This document shows positions 52,492 to 64,000 of a stretch of 64,000 nt of DNA, piece after piece (position 1 is the stretch's first letter; each line of letters starts with the position of its first letter). A program made the position numbers and the translations under genes. This DNA is from Siphonodentalium dalli (Eukaryota > Mollusca > Scaphopoda > Gadilida > Siphonodentaliidae): the NCBI GenBank assembly GCA_032622095.1, contig CP136068.1, positions 186,485,309 to 186,549,308 on the forward strand, given 5' to 3'. Below the pieces are notes generated by a model, which was not told the DNA's origin, did no database searches, and saw nothing but the letters and a program-made list of their open reading frames with translations.

Positions 52492-53614
52492 CACTTACCT
52501 ACTCACTATATACGTTACTAGCAGGTTAGCCCGCCACTGGCGGCAATCATCAGAAACATGACAATTTTTAATTTGTTTAATTAATGTTTTTAATTAGTGT
52601 TTTTAATTATTTTTTTAATTTTATTTTTTGTTTTTCAATGAGTTAATTGTGCCTTTTGAATTTTTGAATTTAATTTTTTGTTTTTCAAATTTACCCGATT
52701 TGACCTTGAATTGATCATTTTCAAGGTCAAGGTCAGGTCGGGGTCACAATTTAATCCGTCCATGACACTTCCCGTGGGTAGCAAGTTTGAGCTCAATCGG
52801 TTCGAGTCTATAAAGGACACACACATATATATCATTTGTGGGTACCCGTTTCAAGGTGAAGATCACATCGGGCGTAAAAAGTGACACGATGAAAATTTCC
52901 CCTGTTCCTAGGAAGCCCTAAGTACGTACGAATCACACAACACGCTCATGTCTGGATACAGTCACACTCACGTGTGAACCCAATCGTATGAATGACATTA
53001 CACGCATACGCTCTTTATCAACGACACTGCGGATACGAACGCTTTTTAACTATCAACGCGATTAACCCCACAGTGCCGAGGAGGGTCATTTTTGTAACTG
53101 AGAGTGGATAACGGGTGCTCGGAGCTTCTCCAAAACGCCGAAACGACCATTCCCGTGGTTTTTTACCCTTAGATGGGAAGTTTGAGCTCTATCGGTCCAG
53201 CCGTTTTCGCGTCTATAAAGGACAAATATATATATTTACACTTATATTTACGTAGTTCTCAAAATATATAGTAGACTAGCAGGTTAGCCCGCCACTGGCG
53301 GCAATCGTCAGAAACATGACAATTTTAAATTTTTTGAATTAATTTTTTGAAATTAATTTTTTGAATTATTTTTTGAATTAAATGTTTTTGTTTTTCAATT
53401 AATTTTTTGTTTTTCAATTTGACCCGATTTTACCTTGAATTGATCATTTTCAAGGTCAAGGTCAGGTCGGGGTCACAATTTAACCCGTCCTTGACACTTC
53501 CCGTAGGTAGCAAGTTTGAGCTCAATCGGCTCGAGTCTATAAAGGACACACACATATATATGACACTTCCCGTAGGTAGCAAGTTTGAGCTCAATCGGTT
53601 CGAGTCTATAAAGG

Positions 53615-53620
<6 letters not shown>

Positions 53621-53681
<61 letters not shown>
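53621..53681 (+). repeat. CA/TA microsatellite
   Basis: (AC)n followed by about 25 TA dinucleotides, inside one array unit and flanked by two copies of GACACTTCCCGTAGGTAGCA. Confidence 0.9.
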
Positions 53682-53682
<1 letters not shown>

Positions 53683-54624
53683 CACTTCCCGTAGGTAGCA
53701 AGTTTCGGAAAAACTGACCCGATGGAAATGTCCCAGTTCCTAGGAAGCCCTAAGAATGATTTCAGAATGCGTCTGATCCAATTGCCAATTGCCAATTGCA
53801 AATCATAGATACAGAATAATGTTGGCAGTCTGAGTTATTCACTCGAACGAATGGCAGTCTTAGAAATTTTCATTTCAGAATGCGGATAATTGCAAATCAT
53901 AGATATAATCAATTGCGTCTGATCCAATTGCGTTTGATTTTCAGAATGCTATTCACGAATGGCGGTTTTTATTTCCTGAAAGGATGAATTAAATGTCCCC
54001 GTAAGAATCACACAGAAGCGAGTTCCAGATAACGTAAACAAAACCGTATGCGAAAGCGGAAGGGAATAAAGAGCGTTAACTGGTTAACGAACCCAAATAT
54101 GGAAGATCTTTATGAACAACACTGCGGATACGAACGCTCTTTAACTATCAACGCGATTAACCCCGAAGAGCCGTTTGTTGTGACTGAGAGTGGAGAACGG
54201 TTGCTCTGAGCTTTTCCAAAACGCCGCGACGACCATTCCCGAGTGAGATTTTACCCTTAGATGGGAAGTTTGGTCTCGATCGGTGCAGCAGTTTTCGATT
54301 CTATAAAGTACACACATATATACGGAAGTCTCAAAATATATAGGAGACTAGCAGGTTAGCCCGCTACTGGCGGCAATCGTCAGAAACATGACAATTTAAA
54401 ATGTTTTTAAATAATTTTTTAATTTAATTTTTTTTTTCAATGAGTTAATTGTGCCTTTTTAATTTTTTAATTTAATTTTTAGATTTTCAATTTTACCCGA
54501 TTTGACCTTGAATTGATAATTTTCAAGGTCAATGCCAGGACGGGCTCACAACTAACCCGTCCATGGCACTTCCCGTAGGTAGCAAGTTTGAGCTCAATCG
54601 GTTCGAGTCTATAAAGTACACACA

Positions 54625-54724
54625 CAGGTCCCCAGAACAAAAATTGACCCCACCCCCAATAATACTTAATCCTATAGGATTAAGTATCATAGGGGGTGGG
54701 GTCAAATTTTTTTCTGGGGACCTG
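54625..54724. mobile_element. 100 bp palindromic MITE inside the array
   Basis: CAGGTCCCCAGAACAAAAAT and its inverted counterpart (ending TTTCTGGGGACCTG) form arms of about 48 bp around TCCTATAGGA. It sits in the ACACACAC segment of one unit only, so it is a later insertion. Confidence 0.75.
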
Positions 54725-57700
54725 TGAGTACACACACATATATATCATCTGTGGGTACCCGTTTCAAGGTGAAGATAACATCGGGCGTAAAAACTGACCT
54801 GATGAAAATCTCCCCCGTTCCTTGGAAGACCTAAGTACGTAAGAATCACATAACACGCTCATGTCTGGATACATACGCTCACGCCCGGACACATACGTAA
54901 GCATCACATTACACGCATACGCTCTTTATCAACGACACTGCGGATACAAACGCTCTTTAACTATCAACGCTATTAACCCCACAGTGCCGTTTTTTGTGAC
55001 TGAGGGTGGAGAACGGGTGCTCGGAGCTTCTCCAAAACGCCGCGACGACCATTCCCGTGGTTTTTACCCTTAGGTGGAAAGTTTGGTCTCGATCGCTGCA
55101 GCCGTTTTCAATTATATAAAGTATATACACACACATATATTTATACACACATACGGAGTTCTCAAAATATAGAGTAGACTAGCAGGTGGACCCGACTTCG
55201 TCCGGGCTGTTTCCCCTCTGCTTTTCGGCGAATTGCGCGATTGGACCTTGAATTGTCCATTTTGAAGGTCAAGGTCAGGTGGGGTCACGATTTGACCCGT
55301 TCAAAACACTGCCCGGACAACAGTACCCGACAAAAGTACCCGTCCAAATCTATCCGGTTTTACCCGATTTGACATCGAATTGGTCATTTTGAAGGTCAAG
55401 GTCAGGTCGGGGTCACGATTTGACCCGTCAGTGGTAAAAAGTAACCATATGTATAAAATTTTGTCGAAATCCCACCAAATTCGCGATTTGACCTTGAATC
55501 GACCCGATTTCAAGGTCAAGGTCACGTTGCACGGGAAAACGAATAGGCTTACGACAATCCCCATACAAAAGTATCATCAGACACTAATTGTCATCGAAAT
55601 CCCGCGATACTCGAGCGTTCGACCTTGAAATGACCCGATTTAAAGATCAAGGTCACGTCGCACGGGCAAATTAATTGGCCCATGCCACTCCTCGGCCGAA
55701 ATTACTCCCACATACCAAGTTTTAATGAAATCGGTTCGGCTGTTTTCGTGTCCATCGCGAACAGACAGACAGACACACACACACACACAGACAGATTTCC
55801 CAAAATATATAATAGACTAGCAGGTTAGCCCGCCACTGGCGGCGTTGGTCCGAAACATGATATTTGTTTTGTTTTTGGCTTTTCAATGAGTTAATTGTGC
55901 CTTTTTAATCAAGATAAATTATGGTACCCGTCCCTAAAAGAGGTATGATTTAAGGTACATCGGGCGGAAAAAACAGATCCGATGAAAATTTCCCCCGTTC
56001 CTAGGAATACACAACATGAATTATGATACCCGTCCCTAAAAGAGGTATGCCAACGATGTCGTTGTTGTTGCCATTCACGGCTTGGGGGCCACCCGAAGAT
56101 TCGTGGAAGTCCCGTAAGATTATACGAATCCAAGAGAAAACGTTGTTGTTGGCATTCACGGCTTGGGGGCATCCGAAGATTCGTGGAAGTCCCGTAAGAT
56201 TATACGAATCCAAGAGAAAACATATTTAAGTTAATCCCGCCGTGCACCCTCATCACCAACGCGACATGTGTTGCGTTCTAAAAATAGGTCGATTGTAGTG
56301 GATTCGTATAGATGACGAAATATGAGTGCGACAGAGAATATTGTTTGATCGAAAGCAGTCTGACTTTTGCAGAAAATGCACTGATGGAATGAATGAATGA
56401 CAGCGAAGCACTGATCGAATTAATGACCGTAGGAAAAGAATGCTATCGAATGAGGTCGCTCGGTAAACAAAACCAAGCAAACTGCCGTCGGTTAACGACT
56501 CCAAATATGGTCAATATAAAGATTGTTGATGCCTTAACCCCCGAAATGCCGTTTGCGGTGATCTTGATGATTGGGAGTGGAGCTTGTCCAAAATGCGACG
56601 TGGACCATTCCCGTGGGATTTTATCCTTAGATAGGAAGTTTGGTCTCAATCGTTGCATGCGTTTTCGATTCTATACAGTATATACACACACACACACATA
56701 TTTACAGAGTTCTCAAAATATATAGTAGACTAGCAGGTTAGCCCGCCACTGGCGGCGTTCGTCAGAAACATGACAATTTTAATTTTGTTAATTAATTTTT
56801 GAAATAATTTTTTCAAAAAGTTAATATTAATGTTTATAACATGAGTTAAATGTGCATTTTTAAGTTACTGGATTTTTGAATTAATTTTTTTGATTAATTT
56901 TTTAATTTAATTTTTGGTTTTTAAATATTTTACCCGATTAGACCTTATTTTACCCGATTAAGGTGAAGAAGACATAAGAATCACACAACACGCAGTACCC
57001 GTCCCTAAAAGAGGTATGATTTAAGGTACATCCGGCGGAAAAACTGACCCGATGAAAATTTCTCCCGTTCCTAGGAACGACAGACATAATAATCACACAA
57101 CACGCATTTTTTGTTTTCACTCAACACGCAGTACCCGTCCCTAAAAGAGGTATGATTGAAAAATTCCCCCGTTCCCAGGAACGACAGACATAAGAATCAC
57201 ACAACACGTTAATTCTGCCTTTTTAATCGAGATAAATGCATTTCACGTTTTGCGTCCGTAGTTTCGTACGCATGGTTAACCGTTTAGCAACGTCGATGGC
57301 AATAAAGAGCGTTAGTCGGATAACGACTCCAAATATGGTCAATATAAAGATCGTTGATGCCTTAACCCCCGAAGTGCCGTTTGCGGTGATTTTGATGATT
57401 GGGAGTGGAGAATGAGTGCTCATAGCTTGTCCAAAATGCGACTTCGACCATTCCCGTGGGATTTTACCCTTAGATAGGAAGTTTGGTCTCAATCGGAGCA
57501 GGCGTTTTCGATTCTATAAAGTATATACACACACACACAAAAGTCTCAAAATATATAGTAGACTAACAGGTTAGCCCGCCACTGGCGGCAATCGCCAGAA
57601 ACATGACAATGTTTTATTATTTTAATTAATTTTGTTAATTATTTTTTTTATTGAAGTTTTTCGTTTTTCAATGAGTTAATTGTGCCTTTTTAATTTTTTA

Positions 57701-59344
57701 ATTTAATTTTGTGTTTTTCAATTTTAACCGACTTGACCTTGAATTGACCATTTTGAATGTCAATGTGAGGTCGTGGTCAGAATTTAACCCGTCCATGACA
57801 CTTCCCGTAGGTAGCAAGTTTGAGCTCAATCGGTTCGAGTCTATAAAGGACACACACATATATATAATTTGTGGGTACACGTTTCGAGGTGAAGATCACC
57901 TCAGGCAGAAAAACTGACCCGACCCGTTCCTAGGAAGCCCTAAGTACGCCACACAACACGCTCATGTCTGGATACAGTCTTACACGCACACGTCCAGACC
58001 CAGACGTAAGAATCACATTACACACATACGCTCTTTATCAACGAAAATGCGGATACGAACGCTCTTTAACTAGCAACGCGCTTAACTCCGCAGTGCCGTT
58101 TTTTTGTGACTGAGAATGGAGAACGCGTGTTTGAGCTTCTCCAAAACGCCGCGACGACCATTCCCGTGGGTTTTTTCCCTTAGATGGGAAGCATACAATT
58201 TTTTATATTTTTAATTAATTTTTTTAATTAATTTTTTAAATTAATTATTTAATTTTTTGTTTTTCAATGAGTTAATTTTTTTATTTCTCAATGAATTAAG
58301 TGTGCCTTTTTAATTTTTTCATTGAATTTTTTGTTTATCAATTTTACCCGAGTTTTTTTTTCAATGAACCCGTCCATGACACTTCTCGTATTTAGCAAGT
58401 TTGAGCTCAATCGGTTCGAGTCTATAAAGGACACACACACATATATATGACTCTTCCCGTAGGTAACAACTTTGAGCTCAATCGGCATTCCATGGAATTT
58501 CACAAAATATATTCATGGGGAGGTCAAGTGACCAATTTTGAAATTTGCTGGTCGCATTCGTCTGTAGGTCTGAGGAATTCTCGGCTAGATATTGTTACCA
58601 ACACGACATATTTAAATTAATCCCGCCGTTCACCCCCATCACCAACGCGACGTAATTTTGTACCATGTGTTGCGTTCTAAAAATATGTCGATTGCAGTGG
58701 ATTCGTAGATGACGAAATATGAGTGCGACAGAGAATATTGTTTGATCGAAAGCATTTGAATTAATACGTCACAGGACTCGCCTTGATTCTGGCTAATAGA
58801 TATTTGTCCCTGCTATGTGTTGGGAATGTGAATTAAAATTGCCGTGGGGATGCCGTGGGGGTCTAATCCGATGAAAATGTCCCCGTTCCTAGGAAGCGAG
58901 TTCCAGATAACGTAAACAAACGCCGTCCCCCGTTCAGTATGCGAAAGCCGAAGGGAATAATGAGCGTTAACCGGTTAACGAACCCAAATATGGAAGATGT
59001 TTATCAACGACACTGCGGATAGGAACGCTCTTTAACTATCAATGCTATTAATCCCGAAGTGCCGATTTTTGTGACTGAGAGTGAGAGTGGATTACGGGTG
59101 CTCTAAGCTTCTCCGAAACGCCGCGACGACCATTCCCGTGGGTTTTTAACCTTAAATGGGAAGTTTGAGCTCGATGGGTGCAGCCGTTTTCGATTCAATA
59201 AAGTACACACACACATATACAAATACGGAAGTCTCAAACTATATAGTAGACTAGCAGGTTAGCCCGCCACCGGCGGCTTGTCCGAAACATGACATTTTTT
59301 TATATATTTTTTTAATTTTTAGCTCCACGCGTTTCAATAAGAAA

Positions 59345-59625
59345 AATTTGTACCCGGTAGCTCCACCCGTTTCCGAGATCTGGTCTGCGCATGCGCGAAG
59401 CTGGCGTCGCACGGGCTCGGCGACCCGATAAAATTCGTACCCGGGCCAAGATACATTCACATACCAAATTTCAAGTCGATAGCTCCACCGGTTTCCGAGA
59501 TCTCGTCTGCGCATGCGCGAAGCTGGCGTCGCACGGACTCGGCGACCCAATAACATTTGTATCCGGGGCAAGATACATTCACATAGCAAATTTCAAGTCG
59601 ATAGCTCCACCCGTTTGCGAGATAA
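59345..59625 (+). repeat. 122 bp monomers embedded in an array unit
   Basis: GTAGCTCCACCCGTTTCCGA + ...GCGCATGCGCGAAG + ...GGGCAAGATACATTCACATA matches the monomers at 47.7-49.2 kb, here inside a unit of the other family. A further copy lies at 60213-60370. Confidence 0.8.
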
Positions 59626-62600
59626 CGCATTCTTTGTTTTTCAATGAGTTAATTCGTGGTACCCGTCCTCCCCGTCCTAAACTTCAGAGCGGACAGTCAA
59701 TTAATCCCGTCGTGAAATCCCTCTGCATAATATTTCGAGCTCTTAGATCAATTCTGCCTTTTTAGTTGCATTTCGTCCGCATCCGTATTTCGGACGCATG
59801 TGGTCAGTCGTTTAGCCACGTCCATTGGAATCCCCATCGGACGCATGGGGTATCGTTTAGCCACGTCCATTGCAATAAAGAGCGTTAATTGTTAAAACCT
59901 CCGTATAAGGTATAGATAAAGAGCGTTATTGCCTTAACCTCCGGAGTGCCTTTGCGGTGATTTGGGAGTGGATAAAGGGTGCTCAGAGCTTCTCGAAAAC
60001 ACGACTACGGCGGTGTCGCTGGGATTTTACATTTACATTCGAAATTTGATCTCAATCTGTACACGCGTTTTGGATTCTATGAAGTACACACACACACATA
60101 CATATACGAAGTCTCAAAATATATAGTATAGACTAGCATGTTAGCCCGCCACTGGCGGCATTCGTCTCATGGCTTTGTTTTAGAAACATGACATGTTTTT
60201 AATTTAAACAAATTTCAAGTCGATAGCTCCACCCGTTTCCGAGATCTCGTCTGCGCATGTGCGAAGCTGGCGTCGCACGGGCTCGGCGACCCGATACAAT
60301 TTGTATCCGGGGCAAGATACATTCACATAGCAAATTTCAAGTCGATAGCTCCACCCGTTTCCGAGATAACGCATTCTTGTTTTCCTCCCCGTCCTAAACT
60401 TCAGAGCGGACAGTCAATTAATCCCGTCGTGAAATCCCTCTGCATAATATTTCGAGCTCTTAGATCAATTCTGCCTTTTTAGTCGAGATAATTGCATTTC
60501 GTCCGCATCCGTATTTCGGACGCATGGGGTCAGTCGTTTAGCCACGTCCATTGGAAACCGCATCCGTATTTCGGACGCATGGGGTCAGTCGTTTAGCCAC
60601 GTCCATTGCAATAAAGAGCGTTGACTGTTACCGCCTCCGTATAAGGTCAATATAAAGCTCGTTGATGTCTTAACCCCGAAGTGCCGATTGCGGTGATTTG
60701 GGATTGGAGAAACGGTGCTCTGAGCTTCTCCAAAACGCGACAAGGTCGTGTCGGTGGGATTTTACACTTATATACGAAATTTGAGCTCAATATGTACACG
60801 CGTTTTGGATTCCATGAAGTACCCACATGTATACACACACACACATATATATACGGAAGTCTCAAATTATATAGTATACTAGCAGGTTAGCCCGCCACTG
60901 GGGGCGTTCGTCAGAAACATGACATTTTTTAATGTTTTTAATTAATATTTTAATTAATTTTTTAATTTAAATTTTTTTTTTCAATTAGATAATATTAATT
61001 TTGTGTTTCTAACATGAGTTAATAGTGCATTTTTAATTTACCGGATATTTTAGTGAATTTTTTTTTATTAATTTTTTAATTTAATTTTGGGTTTTTCAAT
61101 ATTTTACGCGTGCATTTTTAATTTACTGGATTTTTGAATTTTTTTGAATTAATTTTTGGTTTTTCAAAATTTTACCCGATTAGACCTTATTTTACCCGAT
61201 TAAGGTGAAGAAGACATAAGAATCACTAAACCCGCAGTACCCGTCCCTAAAAGAGGTATGATTTAAGGTGCATCGGGCGGAAAAACTGACCCGATGAAAA
61301 TTTCCCACTAGGAACGACAGACATAAGAATCACACAACATGCATTTTTTTTGTTTTCACACAACACGCAGTACCCGTCCCTAAAAGAGGTATGATTGAAA
61401 ATTTCCCCCGTTCCCAGGAACGCCAGACATAAGAATCACACAGCACGTTAATTCTGCATTTTTAATCGAGATAAATGCATTTCGCGTTTTACGTCCGTAG
61501 TTTCGTACGCATGGTTAACCGTTTAGCAACGTCGATGGCAATAAAGAGCGTTAGTCGGTTAACGACTCCAAATAGGTCAATATAAAGATCGTTGATGCCT
61601 TAACCCCGAAGTGTCGTTTGCGGTGATTTTGATGATTGGGAGTGGAGAATGAGTGCTCAGATCTTGTCCAAAAACGCGACGTCGACGATCCTCGTGGGTT
61701 TTTACACTTATATACGAAATTTTAGCTCGATCCGCGCAGCCGTTTTCGATTCTATGAAGTACCCACATACACATATACACACATATATACGGAAGTCTCA
61801 AAATATATAATAGACTATCAGGTTAGCCCGCCACTGGCGGCATTCGTCCCATGGCTTTGCTTCAGAAACATGACATTTTTGTAATTATTTTGTTTTTATT
61901 TATTTTTGTTTTTTATTTTTTAATATGAATTTAATTTTTTTTAAATTTAATATATTTTGTTTCTGAATTGTTTTTTTATTGTTAATTTTTTTTAATTTTA
62001 AATTGGTTTAATTAAATTTTAAATTGTTTTAATTAATTTTTTTGTTTCTGGCGGAAAAATTTACCCGTAGAAATCCCTCCTTCGTAGGAACGACAGACAA
62101 CGCATTCTTTGTTTCGTGAAATCTCTCTACGATAACATTGCATTAAATTGAAATTAAATTTAAAATTGTTTTAATTAATTTTTTTGTTTCTGGCGGAAAA
62201 AATTACCCGTAGAAATCCCCCCTTCCTAGGAACGACAGACAACGCATTCTTTGTTTCGTGAAATCTCTCTACGATAACATTGCATTGAATTTAAAACAAA
62301 CGCTTCCCGTCGGGAAATCTGTCTGCATAATATTTCGAGTCTGCCGTACCCATCGTAATGTCGTGAAATCTCTCTGCATGATAGATAACATTGCATTGAA
62401 TCTGTTGTTGGCATTCAGGGCTTCGGGTCGTTGTTGTTGGCATCACGGCTCCCCGAAAACTCTCACATTGCCGAAAACGTGTATTTAGTAATATCGTTGG
62501 TGTGTCGTGAAATCTCTCTGCATAATAGATAACATTGCATTGAATCTGTTGTTGGCATTCAGGGCTTCGGGTCGTTGTTGTTGGCATCACGGCTCCCCGA

Positions 62601-64000
62601 AAACTCTCACATTGCCGAAAAAGTGTATTTAGTAATATCGTTGTTGTTGATATTTACGGCTTGGGGGCTATTTTCTCGCCAACAATGTCGTTGGCGTTCA
62701 CGGTTTGGGGCAGTGTGTATAGATGCGTGAGTTAGCAGGAATCGAGGGGTGTAAGTTTAGAGCTTGTTTATATGAATGTTTCGGAAATAGACTAAGATTT
62801 TCAGCCGTAACAAAAAATGTATACATCAGAAAATGTAAATTCTATATTTTGCGAGGTATTAGCAAGTTTTGGCTCAACGGGTTTAGCAGTTTGAAGTGAA
62901 TATGGATATAAAAATATACATATACAGATATAAAAAAAATGTAGAGTTACTCCTCTTGGATCGCGAGCAAATATCAATTAACCCCGAAGTGCCGATAGCG
63001 GTGAATTTGATGATTGGGAAGGGAGAGACGGTGCTCTGAGCTTCTCAAAAAGGCGACCACGGTCGTGTCGGTGGGATTTTACACTTACATATGAAGTTTG
63101 AGCTCAATCTATACACGCGTTTTGGATTCTATGAAGTACCCCCACACACACACACACACACACATATATATACGAAGTCTCAAAATATATAGTACTAGCA
63201 GGTTAGCCCGCCACCGGCGGCGTGTGTCCGAAACATGACATTTTAATATTATTTTAAAAAAATTTAAATGTAATATATTTTTTTTCTGAATTTTTTCCGA
63301 AACATAACAGAAACATGACATTTTTTAAATTATTTTGTTTTTATTTATATATTTTTTAAATTTTAACATGACATTTTAATATTATTTTAATGTTTTTTAA
63401 ATGTAATATATTTGTTTTCTGATTTTTTTTCCGAAACATAACAGAAAGATGACATTTTTTTAATTAATGTATTTTTCAATTTTTTAATATTTAATTCTTT
63501 TTTATAATTTAATTGATTTTTTTATTGTTATTTTTGTTTTTTCTGGCGGAAAAATCCGATGAATCCCCCTTCCTAGGAACGACTTTCAATGAGTTAATTC
63601 ATGGTACCCGTCCTAAACATTTCGAGCAATAACGTTTTGTTGAATCCCGTCGTGAAATCTCTCTGCTTAATATTTCGAGCTATTTCGAGCGGGTCAATGA
63701 AATCCCCCTTCCTATGAACGACTTTCAATGAGTTAATTCATGGTACCCGTCCTAAACATTTCGAGCGATAACGTTTTGTTGTATCCCGTAACGTTTTGTT
63801 GAATTGCGATAACGTTCACGCTTGATGTCGAATCCGGTATTGCATTGAAAACAAACGCTTCTCTCTCTGCATAATATTTCGAGCGATAAAATTGCATTGA
63901 ATTGTCCGTCATACAGATAGGTAGATAGCGAAAACGACGCTCTTTATATAGTCACTGCGGAAAACTAACGCTCTTTATACATCAACGCTATTAAACCCGA

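Larger units (their letters stand above)
52517..64000 (+). repeat. Head-to-tail array of about twelve 0.6-1.7 kb repeat units
   Basis: Units begin at ACTAGCAGGTTAGCCCGCCA + CTGGCGGC, at about 52517, 53274, 54346, 55177 (variant GGTGGACCCGACTTCGTCC), 55815, 56728, 57561, 59249, 60131, 60877, 61813 and 63193. Each ends with GTTTTCGATTCTATAAAG + TACACACACA and CTCAAAATATATAGTA, directly followed by the next unit. Common inner modules are GAAACATGACA plus T-rich sequence, TGACCTTGAA...CAAGGTCAAGGTCA, CCGATGAAAATTTCCCCCGT and ACGCTCTTTAACTATCAACG. No protein is encoded. It continues past the window end. It is probably an amplified non-autonomous retroelement or a satellite of such elements. Confidence 0.85.

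Overview
The window reads as intergenic and intronic DNA from an animal, most likely a lophotrochozoan and plausibly a mollusc. The reasons are AT-rich sequence with almost no long host reading frames, GT-AG exon borders, tRNA-derived SINEs with target-site duplications, many ACATGTACATGTA-type stretches, a LINE 3' end and an intact-looking Gypsy-class LTR element. There is no operon structure, CRISPR array or prokaryotic gene. The species assignment is inference only.

Layout. 1-3.5 kb: no gene. 3.8-8.65 kb: a tandem duplication of about 1 kb whose second copy is split by a 2.6 kb inverted-repeat transposon (5242-7840) carrying decayed C2H2 zinc-finger units in both arms. 8.65-30 kb: mostly featureless DNA holding a mariner-like MITE, a hairpin-rich tandem array (12.7-13.5 kb), a 160 bp palindrome, three SINEs, a LINE tail, several local duplications, a piggyBac-like MITE (29688-30087) and one TATA-preceded single-exon reading frame on the minus strand (27812-28249).

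30199-45741: a 15.5 kb Ty3/Gypsy-class retroelement with 456/455 bp LTRs that differ by one base, flanked by a 4 bp ATGC duplication. Sense genes, in order, are an upstream ORF0, gag, pol (protease, RT, RNase H, integrase) reached through an in-phase TTTAAAC -1 slip site, and a baculovirus-F/errantivirus-like envelope gene with a candidate splice donor in the leader and an acceptor just before its signal peptide. Between pol and env lie two small genes on the opposite strand. They are related to each other, and each has its own TATA box about 50-60 nt before a shared MS... start. This is the most unusual feature of the window. Three coding breaks (protease stop, RT frame change, env frame change) contrast with the near-identical LTRs.

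46.5-52.5 kb: two exons of a host C-type-lectin-like protein with a Thr-rich mucin-like stretch (46569-46778 and 51868-52491, both phase 1-1). They are separated by a 5.1 kb intron filled with tandem repeats (37-43 bp, 122 bp, 30 bp and 14 bp units) and small hairpin elements. 52.5-64 kb: a head-to-tail array of about twelve 0.6-1.7 kb repeat units sharing one junction, running off the window end.
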